This document shows, in pieces, positions 43,976 through 54,689 of a stretch of DNA of 64,000 nt. The notes under the pieces were generated by a model, which worked only from the letters and a program-made list of their open reading frames with translations, searched no databases and was not told the origin of the DNA. This stretch comes from Sipunculus nudus (lineage: Eukaryota; Annelida; Sipuncula; Golfingiida; Sipunculidae). The stretch covers positions 29,570,008 to 29,634,007 of the forward strand of contig CM049313.1 of assembly GCA_026874595.1 (NCBI GenBank), in the 5' to 3' direction. Positions within the stretch are counted from its first letter, which is position 1. The number at the start of each line of letters is the position of its first letter. The translations under genes were made by a program, and so were the position numbers.

Positions 43976-45127
43976 TCCTTTAACTTTTACCTTGTGAGTG
44001 GGATATTTCTCAAAGGATTCACAGTAGGAATTTTATTTCTCGGTGAAGATGTATATCGCCTAAATCTCAGTCAAGTCTGAAGATGGGTGACCTTGACTTC
44101 TTTTTCTACGTTTTGGAGCTTTATAGAAAAACACTTAGAAGCTTATTTCTCTGGAACCATTTGGTGGATTTCACAAAACTAACTATGGTCATTTGGACTG
44201 ATGGTCTGTACCTGCTGCACAAGTTTGGGGGCACCACCTACAATTTCTTATTTTTGATGAATTTTTATCGGATTTTTCAACTTGCCCTTGTGAGTGGGAT
44301 ATCTCCAAAGGTTTTCAACACAGGAACTTCATTTTTAGTGAACATGTAATCTTATGCGATGGTGTGGCGTCGTCCGGCGTCCGTCCGGTGTCCGTCGTCT
44401 GTACGTTAACCCATACTATCTTGAAAACAGCAAGAGTTAGCATCACCAAATTTTATGCAAAAATTAGTCATCTAAAAAACTCCATCAGATTTTGCTTATT
44501 TTTTGGCTAACTGCATTTTCTTCGATTTTATAGGGAAAAAGCTTAAAAACCTTTAAAAATCTTCTTCTCTGAAACTGTCCAGCCAAATTGTCCAATATTT
44601 CACAGAAATGATCCCTGGAACAATCTCTCTCCAGTTTGTTCGAATAGTTCCAGTTCGGAGATTTTTGGCCGAGTTACAGGAGGTTGAACTTAGTCATCTG
44701 TCCAAAAAAGCACGCTTAAATTAAAATCTCAGAAACGGCTAGAGATATAATGACCAAATTTTATACCAATGTTTGTCACATATGTCATATCTGATTTTGA
44801 GGTATTGTTGGCGCCACCTACATTGATGTGTTTTTTACAAGCAAAAATGTAATTTTAAACTCTTCTAGCTTATACACTGATTTATGATGAAACTGTTCAG
44901 CTGATTGGTTTAAACTTTACAAGAATTATTCTGTGGTAGGGTTCTGCCAGATTTATAAGAATAGATTGGGTAAATACAGTTTTAAAAAAGCATTGTAGCC
45001 AATTGAAAAAGGCTTTCTGTATTTGAGTACAGATATGACTTCATGCAGCCAAGTCACAGGTCACTCAGTAAAACCAGGTGGGGTCCAGACATCACCATGG
45101 CAACTGACCTGGCTCGGGGGGGGGGGG

Positions 45128-45190
45128 GGGTGTCTAGACAATGTGTCTAGACGTCTAGACACAGCGTTTAGACGTCTGGACACAATGATT
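45128..45190. repeat. TCTAGA palindrome cluster
   Basis: GTGTCTAGACAATGTGTCTA and GACGTCTAGACACAGCGTTTA follow a G-run (45115-45130). It is the third copy of the cluster seen at 6478 and 24414. Confidence 0.7.
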
Positions 45191-45258
45191 AGATGCAGAA
45201 TTCCCAGATTATTGGAACTATATCTTTCAACTGTTTGAAAAAACATGGTTTGCATTTT

Positions 45259-47449
45259 AAGTGAATCAGGTTTATCTCCAGGTCACATGTGAATTGCTGC
45301 GCCTTCATTTTTTATTGACCTCTTACCTTTCCTTGCTGCCCAGTGTCCATTTGTGCGTCTGTTTCCACACATAAACCCACATAACTCGGGAACCGTTTGA
45401 CCAATCAGGCTAAAAATTTTGCACAAATGTAGCCCTTTGATAGCTTTATAACATACACTAAAAATGGTGGCACCACCTTCAAGCAATTTTGCACAGCGTC
45501 CATCTGTTCATCTGCCTTGGGATAATATTACTCATATCTCAGCAGTGGTTTGACTTATCCACCTGAAATTTTGCAGGTTTATACATCCTGGACAGCTTTC
45601 TCGATTTTATGACAGGTGGCGCCACCTACAATCACATTTACTCTGTAGACATCCAAGCTCATATCTCGGGAACCGTTTGACCGATTGGGCCAAAATTTTG
45701 CATGTGTATAGATCTTACATAGCTCTTTATCATAGGCAAAACTGGTGGTGCCACCTGCAACCACTTATGCACAGCGTCCATCTGTTCATCTGCCTTTGGA
45801 TAAAATCACTCATATCTCAGCAGTGGTTTGACTTATCCACCTGAAATTTTGCAGTTTTATACATCCTGGACAGGTTTCTCGATTTATGACAGGTGTCCCC
45901 ACCTACATTCACATTTACTCTGCAGACATCCAAGCTCATATCTTGGGAACCGTTTGACCGATTAGGCCAAAATTTTGCCTGTTTATAGATCTCACATAGC
46001 TCTTCATCATAGGCAAAACTGGTGGTGCCACCTGTAACTATTTATGCACAGCGTCCATCTGTTCATCTGCTTTAGGTTAAAATCACTCATATCTCAGCAG
46101 TGGTTTGACTTTTCCACTTGAAATTTTGCAGGTATTTTACATCCTTGACAGCTTTCTCGATTTTATGACAGGTGGCGCCACCTACATTCATGTTTACTCT
46201 GCAGACATCCAAGCCTGATATCTCGGGAACCGTTTGACCGATTAGGCCAAAATTTAGCTTGTGTATAGATCTCACATAGCTCTTCATCATAGGCAAAACT
46301 GGTGGCGCCACCTGCAACCTCTTATGCACAGCATCCATCTGTTCATCTGCCTTTGGATAATATCACTCATATCTCAGCAGTGGTTTGACTTATCCTCCTG
46401 AAATTTTGCAGGTTTATACATCCTGGACAGCTTTCTCGATTTATGACAGGTGGCGCCATCTACATTCACGTTTACTCTGCAGACATCCAAGCTCATATCT
46501 CGGGAACCATTTGACTGATTGGGCAAAAAGTTTGCATGTGTATAGATCTCACATAGCTCTTCATCATAGGCAAAACTGGTGGCGCCATCTGCAACCACTT
46601 ATGCACAGCGTCCATCTGTTCATCTGCCTTGGGATAAAATCGCTCATATCTCAGCAGTGGTTTGACTTATCCACCTGAAATTTTGCAGGTTTATACATCA
46701 TGGACAGGTTTCTCGATTTTATGACAGGTGGCGCCACCTACATTCACATTTACTCTGCAGACATCCAAGCTCATATCTCAGGAACCGTTTGACCGATTAG
46801 GCCAAAATTTTGCATGTGTATAGATCTCACATAGCTCTTGATCATAGGCAAAACTGGGGGTGCCACCTGCAACCATTTATGCACAGCATCCATCTGTTCT
46901 TCCGCCTTAGGTTAAAATCACTCATATCTCAGCAGTGGTTTGACTTATCCACCTGAAATTTTGCAGGTATTTTACATCATTGACAGCTTTCTCGATTTTA
47001 TGACAGGTGTCGCCACCTACATTCACATTTACTCTGCAGACATCCAAGCCCATATCTTGGGAACCGTTTGACCGATTAGGCCAAAATTTTGCATGTGTAT
47101 AGATCTCACATAGCACTTTATTATAGGCAAAACTGGTGGCACCACCTGCAACCACTTATGCACAGCATCCATCTGTTGATCTGCTTTGGGATAAAATCCC
47201 TCATATCTCGGCAGTGGTTTGACTTATCCACCTGAAATTTTGCAGGTTTATACATCCTGGACAATTTTCTCGATTTTATGACAGGTGGCACCACCTACAT
47301 TCACGTTTAAGCTGCAGACATCCATCCTAATATGCAACACAACACACCATGCTCTTTTCCCCTTGCCACTTAATCCATGCCTCACTTCACCCGTCCCACT
47401 CTGATTTCTGCAGATACACATAGTGGCTTGTCGACTACCCATATTCTGG
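45259..47449 (+). mobile_element. H3b element with long unit-C array
   Basis: The 5' junction GCATTTT/AAGTGAATCAGG equals that at 6611. The 3' end is TTCTGCAGATACACATAGTGGCTTGTCGACTACCC, then ATATTCTGG before TTTT; the H3 CTAG has become CTGG. The array covers about 45350-47330 with seven 278-bp units; the perfect 14-bp palindrome is at 45614, 46170 and 46726. Confidence 0.7.
45350..47330 (+). repeat. Unit-C tandem array, about 7 units
   Basis: The phrases GTTTGACTTATCCACCTGAA, TTATGACAGGTGGCGCCACC, TCATATCTCGGGAACCGTTTGACC and TAGATCTCACATAGCTCTT recur every 278 bp. Units in this array are more alike than between arrays, consistent with local amplification. The many antisense frames of 60-97 codons are products of this periodicity. 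Confidence 0.88.
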
Positions 47450-47948
47450 TTTTAAAATGTCCTAGTCCGAAACTTGCAGGTCAGAAACGTCCATTTTGCT
47501 GAAATCATAATGACTAAGGTAGATATGCAGGATTTAGGAGGATCAATATTAAATTTTAAAAATAAACCTCCATTCATACTCCTAAACTTTGCACAGGTTC
47601 GCATTAGGCCTGTAGGCCTTGTTTCAGTGCTGATGCATATTAACAAAATTTTGGTCAAGTTCAAAGATGGATGACCTTAACCTACTTTTCAAGGTTACAG
47701 AGCTTAGAATAGAAAAAAACTTGGGAACTAATTTCTCAGGAACCATTGGGTGGATTGTTATGAAACATGATATAATGATATGCCTTGATGGTCTCTAAGT
47801 CCTGCATGAGATCGGTCTTACCATACTTGCAAAGGCACTACATACTTCTCCAGTTTAAATTTATAACTGAGACATGTACAGATATACATCCATGTGAGAA
47901 CAAATATTTCATACTGAGGGCTTTTGTCAGCTTCTGCTGATTTTCTAG

Positions 47949-49540
47949 TTAAATGCCTATCATAAAATTTGCCATCCTTTGACAATAACATAGTGAGCAC
48001 ACTTCATTTATTTACATATCATCATCCTTAAACTTGGCCGGTGAGCTGTAAATGAAACAACGTGTCACCATGCTTGAAGCCCAGTTTTGAGCGGAGCCAT
48101 GATGCCTGTCTCGTGTTTGGTAACTGGCATTTGGTTGGCTGCTAGTCACATCAGCAGGTTTTCAGCAGACACAGCTACTCCTTGTGTCTAAGTGTATCAT
48201 AAAGGGTCAAACCAGGCAGTGGGAAAATCAGTAGCATTTTTAGAAGCGCAAGATTTCCGCTGCCTTGAAATATTAAATACACAGACAACCAAAATTTTTA
48301 TTTTCAAAATGCTTAGAATCCTGGCTTAGAGTAATACTCTTTTGCCAAGACTAGCTGACACTACTAAAAGCTATTTTACCTCGCCTTTCAATAATAGGCG
48401 TTAGTTAATGAACTTATTTGGTGTTCTCTCAGACCTCTCTCATTATCAGTGTCCAAAGTTAAAATCAGGAAAAAGCATTCAAGCTGTTACTAACATTTAA
48501 GACATATTTTCAGATGTTTTGTTTCTGAACTGTAGATCACAGAAATAATGTATATTATATTTAGAGAGACTAGACATTCATCTGAACATTTTAGCTAAGT
48601 AGACTGTAATTAACTGAGTTGTACCAGTTCATCAGAAACAGATTTAATTATATTGATAAATGCAAGTTCAGTTGTTATTTCAAATGAAACGGCTAAGAGT
48701 TATTCATCAAATGTTTGTACAGGCATTGCCTTAATCATTCCGCAATATTAATTATTCCTGATGGAAAATTCCACTGACGGAAGTGATGTCCTGACAACTT
48801 ATTTCATGGATCAAGCAGAAAGGCACCAAATCAAATGCTTTATAATTAAAAGGAATCTTCACTAAGGAAGTGCAGTTTTCACAAAATATGCAGGGAAACA
48901 ATGTATCTGCAAATCCTTGGCTTTCCTTTTAAACTGTACAACAGAAAAGCTTCAAAATATCACACCACTTCATTGATAATGGAATGATGGAACTAACCTA
49001 TATATAGATACTCAAAAATGCATGGACAGGAATATCTAATGGTCTCTGAACTTGCAGGAACAATGCATAAAAAAAGTACTATGAAATGTCTGTCCTGAGT
49101 GAATTTTCTGGACTAAGTTCATCTGACACCTAGACAGTGTGGACATTGTTGAATTTCAGACCATGTTTCCCTCTGCTGGGTGATGTTCATGGAGCTTCAT
49201 ATACCAGTGCCTTATACCACACAAACTGCAACATTCACATTCAAGGGATTCAAATGATGTCTATCTCAAACAGGCAGTGCAGTTATCCTGCATTATAAAA
49301 CTAACCCATCTCTTCATTGGTACCTTAGGGACCTAGCAAAGTCTGTACGTTCAACATACTTTGAAATTGTGCCTGTCACTGTTAACAGGAAGTTTTATAA
49401 AAAAAATTTGTAAAGAGAAAAAATAAAAAAAAAACAAACGGATGTTCAAAAACAGGAAGTCAGGAGCAGAGAAAGTCATATTCGCAAACAAAACGAGAGC
49501 AATTGTCTGATAAAGAACAAGAAAAAAAGCAGACAAGGAA
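47949..49540 (+). other. Apparently single-copy, no gene recognised
   Basis: There is no match to the families above, and no ORF is convincing in any frame. It may contain the 5' non-coding part of the Helitron that follows. No Helitron 5' terminus could be fixed. Confidence 0.4.
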
Positions 49541-49835
49541 AGTCGGAAACAGAAAAGATTAAAGTTGGATGAGGTAACCAAGCAAAATATTCAACAGAAA
49601 TAGCCTGAAACTCGAAAAAATAGAAGAGTTCAGTTAGATGATGAAAGGAAAAAAGAGATTAAGCAGAAAAACACGCAAAGCCACAAAGACAGAAGATTAA
49701 AGTTGGATGAGACAACAAGACAAGAGATAAGACAAAAATACACTCGCAAACACAGAAGAGCTTACTTAGATGATAGAACACAAAAGGGGATCAAGCAGAA
49801 AGAATCCAGACAAAAACGGAGTACATCTGCCTTAG
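49541..49835 (+). repeat. Helitron N-terminal basic repeats, four units
   Basis: In one frame, units of 21-23 residues share RRxxLDDxTxxxIxQK (RRLKLDETTRQEIRQK, RRAYLDDRTQKGIKQK and two others), with one stop in the first unit. Similar Arg/Lys-rich repeats precede the zinc finger in many animal Helitrons. A nuclear localisation or nucleic-acid-binding role is inferred. Confidence 0.65.
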
Positions 49836-49838
49836 AAT

Positions 49839-50083
49839 TTGAAAAAAAATCCAAAATTTAAAAACCTCTTCCCTGTGTATATTTGTTGCTGTTGTAATAG
49901 AACTTGCTTCAGGGATTCTGGTCTCATTCTTTCAAAAGAGAAGTATACAAAAACTGATATTGCACTCTTAACTCAATGTGTTACAAATAAAAGAGCCTTT
50001 GATGATTTACAGTACATTTGTAACTCCTGCCATACTCCCATTAAAAATATAAGATGCCTACCATTGCAGTTGCAAACAATTTG
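49839..50083 (+). pseudogene. Helitron Cys-rich N-terminal segment
   Basis: YICCCCNRTCFRDSG followed 48 residues later by YICNSCHTPI matches the CxxC..CxxC pattern before the Helitron N domain. The frame differs from the basic repeats (frameshift near 49840) and from the next block (overlap at 50054). Confidence 0.7.
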
Positions 50084-50395
50084 ACTTTGCATCGGATACC
50101 AAAGCAAATGTATGATTTAAATGAATTGGTAACCATTATAATTGCACAAAGAATAATAATCTTCAAAATTATCAATTTGCCAAGAGGGGGACAGAAAGGT
50201 ATAGTTGGTTCCTTCGTTAATATTCCAGTTGATACTGAAAGTGTATGTGCTGCCCTTCCTCAGACGCCTGATCAGTCTGGAATAATTCCTCTGAAGCTCA
50301 AAAGAAAAAAAGCATATAAAGGACATCATATTCATCAAAATATCCGGCCAAATGTTGTACTAGAAGCTGTGAACTGGCTAGTGCTGAGCAGGTAA
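50054..50395 (+). pseudogene. Helitron LNELE/'PRGGQ' segment
   Basis: The peptide shows AQRIIIFKIINLPRGGQKGIVGSFVNIPVD, the family pattern 'ISQRIPFMQIR.LPRGGQ.GI.G.VVNVPVD' in slightly decayed form. It continues KKAYKGHHIHQNIRPNVVLEAVNWL. Frame is lost after 50395 for about 170 bp. Confidence 0.75.
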
Positions 50396-50566
50396 CTTAA
50401 AGGACCTAATTGTAGTCTGATTGGTTGCAACAGAGCAGAGAAGAAATGAAGAATTATATACTTTTTTGTTTTCTGAAGATATAAACAATTAACCCTGGCA
50501 CTCTCAAGATGCAGAAACTCAAATCTCGCACAATCAACAACAGCTACAATATGGAAACTCTAAATA

Positions 50567-51142
50567 ATGAAAACACAGAATTTACTGAAGAAAATAGAAT
50601 CTGCATCTGATGGTCTGCAAGAAAACAGGGATACGAACCAATCTGAAGACATACAAGAAAAAGTTAGGAGCATCCAATACGATACATGTTTGTATCCCAC
50701 TAGCCATGTTACATCAGCAGACAACGAATATTGCATGGCACCTGGTGAGGGGAAAACCCCATTGGATCCTTTCTTAGACTCTGAATGTGAAGCACTTGCT
50801 TTCCCACATCTTTTTCCACGAGGTATTGCGACATTATTTGGAGATACTGTTCAAAAAAAGAGAAAAATTCCCATCACTGCCAAGAAATACTTTATACAGA
50901 GGATTACAAACCATGATCACAGGTTTTCTTCGTATATGCCGTATTTCTTCTATGCCCTGAATGTCTGTGAAAAACAACAAATACAAAACTGTGTCAAATT
51001 GGCCTTTAGGAAAGCCAGACGCAAAGATTTCACTGTTCGACAATTAAAGAACCCTAATAGTTTGCATGAGGTTCTTATTTTCCTTCCAGTTTCTCCAACA
51101 GATCTGTGGTTCACCAGCATTTTGGCAACATGCCCAGTATGA
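50567..51142 (+). pseudogene. Helitron-like N domain (start of Rep)
   Basis: The 191-codon frame has APGEGKTPLDPFLDSECEALAFPHLFPRG, the conserved '..EL.FPHLFP.G' entry of the Helitron_like_N family. KYFIQRITNHDHRFS and YMPYFFYAL follow. It breaks in the SLRGSPPYW-equivalent region near 51130. Confidence 0.8.
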
Positions 51143-51200
51143 GTTGCTAGCATTGGTTTGTTCTAAAGGTGTGTTCACATGGTTCATAACCCTATCTTGT

Positions 51201-51593
51201 GCAGATTAGCAGTGGCCAGAGATAATCCAAGCCATTGGCCTACAACATGGAAAACAGATTTCTAAAGAAGATGTTGCCAACATGTCCTATGAAGAAAAGA
51301 GTAAATGGCTGAGGCAAAACCCTGTGCTTGCAGCAAGACAGTTCGATCATAGGCTTCAGAGTTTCTTCAAAGATGTCATACAGTCTCCAACTGCTCCACT
51401 TGGAAAAGTAAATCACTTCTTCCAAAGAACAGAATTCCACCTTCATGGTTCGCCACATTGCCATGCTGTTCTGTGGGTAGAAAATGCCCCAATCTTAGAG
51501 ACATCTTCAGATGAACAAATATGTGCTTGGGTTGATATATACATCACATGCAAACTTCCTCCTGAAAATCACCCCTTGCTCATGAAGTACTGA
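51201..51593 (+). pseudogene. Helitron Rep domain with HUH motif
   Basis: From 51201 one frame reads AD-stop-QWPEIIQAIGLQHGKQ, then VANMSYEEKSKWLRQNPVLAARQF and FFQRTEFHLHGSPHCHAVLWVENAP. HCH is the metal-binding HUH position (usual consensus GSPHIHxLLW, so Cys replaces the hydrophobic residue). One premature stop (TAG at 51207) is inside. QQHSHSVACRKHGTFCRF (51600-51650, other frames) is the following Cys-His block. Confidence 0.82.
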
Positions 51594-51809
51594 GTAACAA
51601 CAACATTCTCATTCTGTAGCCTGTAGAAAACATGGCACTTTCTGTAGATTCCATTTCCAAAACCACCAACTGACAGAACCCTGCTGTCAAAGCCAGATAA
51701 TAGTGAATCAACTTTAATTTCATCAGAACAGAAAACAAAGCAAATTTTAACCAAAGTCAATGAAGTCCTAACTGATCAAACCACCAAAATACCTGACAAG
51801 TTCTTGCAG

Positions 51810-52110
51810 CTGCAGGTGTCTCAGACACTGAATATTATACAGCCCTAAAGTTTTCAAAAACAGGGAAATCTATCGTCTATGGACGTCAAACAGATTCTCT
51901 TAATATTAACAATTACAATGAAGTTATACATATGCATGCAGCTCGTATATTGCAGCATATGTCACCAAAGATGAAAGAATTGTCGCAGATGCTAAAAGAA
52001 GCAGCGAAAGAGATGAATGATTCTGATGTTAAGGCTCGTATGAGGAAAGTTGGTAATGTGTATCTTACCAATCGTGAAGTAAGTGCTTAGGAGGCTGCCT
52101 ACAGACTGTA
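51810..52110 (+). pseudogene. Helitron Rep two-tyrosine region
   Basis: Frame 51934-51969 reads ACSSYIAAYVTK; the two tyrosines (51946-51948 and 51958-51960), four residues apart, are the nucleophile pair typical of Helitron Rep (YxxxYxxK). The surrounding frame (AAGVSDTEYYTALKFS, KVGNVYLTNREVSA) needs two frameshifts. Confidence 0.72.
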
Positions 52111-52390
52111 TGGATTCCAACTGATCTCCCAGAAGATCGGATTGGCGTACTGAAACCACATGCAGTTCTTGATACACAAGATGATGACGACCCTGATATA
52201 TATTCACATGGAATAGTTGATAAATACCAAATGAGGCCACATCTCCCAGTATTTGACTCTGTGCTTGTGGGAATTTGGGGCTTCATATGAGACATCCCCT
52301 CAAACCAATCAGAATGAATCTCATGAAACCCCAAACATTACCCATTCATCATTGCCAGAAATCTCTACGCTGACAGATGGTCAAAGCTAA

Positions 52391-52843
52391 ATGAAACAAA
52401 GACTTAAACCTGCCAATCCACGCTATCATGTATTCTCCATCAACAAACAAAGTGAACACGTTTACCGTCAACAGCTTATGCTATTCTTCCCATGGAGAAA
52501 TGAGGAAAATGATCTTAAAGACGACAGCAGTAACTTACAATATGAAGCCATGTTCCATTGCAACAAGAATGCTATTCTTGAAACTAAACATCTACTTGAA
52601 CACCACACCGCCTTGGTCAATAATGCTTTAAATAACTATAACACCAGCGGCCCTTCTCAACATGCTTGGGATCTGCTAGATCCAGAACTAGAGCAAACCA
52701 GATCTGATGATGCAAGAACAATAACTGAAGATCGAGAGTCTGTGGAAACACGTATTGAAGTTGCCAAAAGACCAACTATGTTAGCAGTTGTCAAATGCTT
52801 TGAAAGATTTCCAGTTGAGAAAGATCATCCATGGTCTCAATGA
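52391..52843 (+). pseudogene. Helitron linker before helicase
   Basis: The 150-codon frame with NKQSEHVYRQQLMLFFPWRNEENDL fits the 'E.y.r.kLLLf.PWR.E..dL' block between Rep and helicase. It overlaps the helicase frame at 52788. Confidence 0.7.
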
Positions 52844-53486
52844 ACAGCAATGGAAAGTATTCACTCACATTATTAACTGGTGCAAACATACAATGGCAGC
52901 CAAGACACCAGAAGCCAAACCATCACCTTTTCATCTTTTTGTAACTGTCGGTGCAGGAACAGGAAAAGCCAGTTAATGAAAGCTATTTACCATCAAGCCA
53001 CAAAAATCCTGCAAGAACCAGGTGCAAACCCTGATAATCCAGTTGTCCTCCTCACAAGCCCAACAGGAACAGCCTCATACAACATCGGTGGCACAACCTT
53101 GCAATCAGCACTTCATTTGCCTAGAGGAACATATTATTCACTCAAATCAAACCCATCTTTGCTAGCAACATTCAGAATCGGCACAGCTATGACAAATCCT
53201 TGTCATAGATGAAATATCAATGGTTGGATGAACCATGTTTGCACATATACACCGTCGTCTTCAAGAGGCCAATGGCATAGAAGATAACAACATTTTATTT
53301 GGAGGAGTCAGCATATTAACTGTGGGCGATTTCTACCAGCTCCCACCAGTCCATCAACACAAGTTATTTGATAATCAGATGTCCAGCATCAATAACATTG
53401 ATTCAGAAGAGCAAGCAGTAGTGTTAGCTTGTCTATGGTAAAATCTCACCTATTGAGCTTGAGCAAATAATGCGTCAAAAGGATGA
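52788..53486 (+). pseudogene. Helitron PIF1-like helicase, N-terminal part
   Basis: LNEQQWKVFTHII precedes a Walker A (VGAGTGK at about 52950-52970), broken by a frameshift directly after the Lys. Next come VVLLTSPTGTASYNIGGTTLQSA, the Walker B-like VIDEISMVG across 53203-53231, then GGVSILTVGDFYQLPPV and IMRQKDDS. These are motifs I-III of SF1 PIF1-type helicases. Motifs IV-VI are absent, lost at the DIRS insertion or by deletion. Confidence 0.82.
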
Positions 53487-53552
53487 TTCTACCTCACATC
53501 TGTCAGTCACTGCAGAGTCACATGAGATGATGAAGTCCAGCTACTGGTCAGT
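53487..53552 (+). repeat. DIRS left terminus
   Basis: The inner 36 bases (GTCACATGAGATGATGAAGT...) are inverted at 57923-57958. The outer 41 bases are inverted at 57708-57748. Confidence 0.9.
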
Positions 53553-53636
53553 GTGAAGCTAGCTTCGCTACAGTCAACACGTGTTACTACTAACTCTCTT
53601 ATCTTTGTGTATCACATCTCCCACAGTGCAAGTGTT

Positions 53637-54510
53637 ATGGAGGATAGTGATAAGTTTCCACGAGAGGATAATGTACCTCAAGTTGATGAGAGTGATATGA
53701 ACATTTTGGACTTTATGAAGTCACTGAACAATAATATGGAAAAAATGAGTGAAGCGATGTCTTCCTTGGGTCAGGCATGTACCCATATGGGATGGTCAGG
53801 GCCCAGTGCTCAGCCTGGTGCCACTGCCGTGATTGCCGGCCGACCATCATCCTCAGCAACTAAAAGGAAGGCATCAGAATCATCTGAGAACGAATCTGAG
53901 GATGATGAAGAGGATATATCCAACTTACTGGATAGCAGTATGGATAATCCTGGTATCACTGATGATATTCTTGATACCATTGAGCAGGAGCTCAATGAAG
54001 AGGAAGCTGTTGGTCCTGACATAAAGGATAAGTTGGCCAAAGTTATTAACAAACGTTTCACCCTGCCACTGTCTACTGACCTGCTCCACAAAAAATTTGA
54101 ACTTTATTTACGGCCAAAAAATTGTGAGGCCATGGTGGTGCCCAGAGTAAACAAGGAAATCTGGAGTAAAATGACGAGAGATCAGAAGCTTAGAGATGGG
54201 AAATTCGCAGAAATAAAGAGATCTGTCATAAAAGCTTCTGGAAAACTGGCTAATTGGGCTGAAACACTGATCTCCTCGGGGGAAAAAAGAGCCACTCAGA
54301 CAGGCAGTGGATGCCATAGCATTGCTTGGCAATGCTTCATTGGCTTTGTCCATGAATCGTAAAAACTTCATTAAGCCTGCACTGAAACAGGAATATGCAG
54401 GATTGTGCGGGGTGAATACAGCTCCCTCTCAACTCTTATTTGGAGAGGATCTCCAGAAAGACATGAGAGATGTAAAACAAGCCACCCATGTTGCAAAGGA
54501 CAGTTACCAT
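53637..54510 (+). pseudogene. DIRS gag-like ORF, one frameshift
   Basis: The ATG at 53637 starts MEDSDKFPREDNVPQ. An acidic Ser/Glu-rich segment follows (SSENESEDDEEDISN). The core has RFTLPLSTDLLHKKFELYLRP.NCE and MVPRVNKEIW, then, after a +1 shift near 54290, DAIALLGNASLALSMNRK, QEYAGLC and LFGEDLQKD. This 'LLGNAS...LFGDDL' arrangement is typical of ORF1 in DIRS/Ngaro elements. It presumably forms the particle; that role is inferred. Confidence 0.8.
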
Positions 54511-54689
54511 TAAAAAAACGGGTGGCAGGGGGCCAAAGGCAAGCACTGGTACAAGAAACACCAGAGGCAGCACCACCCCCAGAAACACTGGAAGAAAAAG
54601 GAGGAGGAGAAGCATTAATTAACCCCTCAAGCATCTCTCCAGAAAAGGTAGGCTAGCTTATTTCTATTCAGGAAAAAATGTTTTTCCTT

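Larger units (their letters stand above)
44337..47621 (+). mobile_element. H2-variant element with nested H3b
   Basis: The 5' end AGTGAACATGTAATCTTATGCG follows T5. The 3' end CACAGGTTCGCATTAGGCCTG, TAGGCC, TTG is at 47621. Flanks CTTCATTTTT and TTTCAGTGCTGATGC give the H4 empty site with no duplication beyond one T. It has the variant tail (GAAATCATAATGACTAAGGTAG) also found at 32620-32735. Confidence 0.78.
43976..47948 (+). mobile_element. H4 element, 5' truncated, with nested H2
   Basis: The segment starts inside H4 (TCCTTTAACTTTTACCTTGTGAGTGGG). It is interrupted by H2 (44337-47621) and resumes TTTCAGTGCTGATGCATATTAAC. The 3' end has ACTGAGGGCTTTTGTCAGCTTCTGCTGA, then TTTTCTAG before TT; TCAGC/GCTGA forms the terminal hairpin. 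The uninterrupted counterpart of the junction is 18188-18215 in the other H4 copy. Confidence 0.75.
49541..53486 (+). pseudogene. Autonomous Helitron Rep/helicase, decayed, 3' part missing
   Basis: RepHel proteins nick and unwind DNA for rolling-circle transposition. The order seen is a basic repeat region (49541-49835), a Cys-rich N-terminal segment (49839-50083), the Helitron N domain (50054-51142), a Rep domain with HUH (51201-51593) and two tyrosines (51946-51960), then a PIF1-type helicase start (52788-53486). At least eight frameshifts or stops separate the pieces, including one in-frame TAG at 51207. The reading ends at MRQKDDS, where the DIRS element enters; helicase sequence was not found beyond it at 57959. 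It lies between H4 and the DIRS element. Confidence 0.88.
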
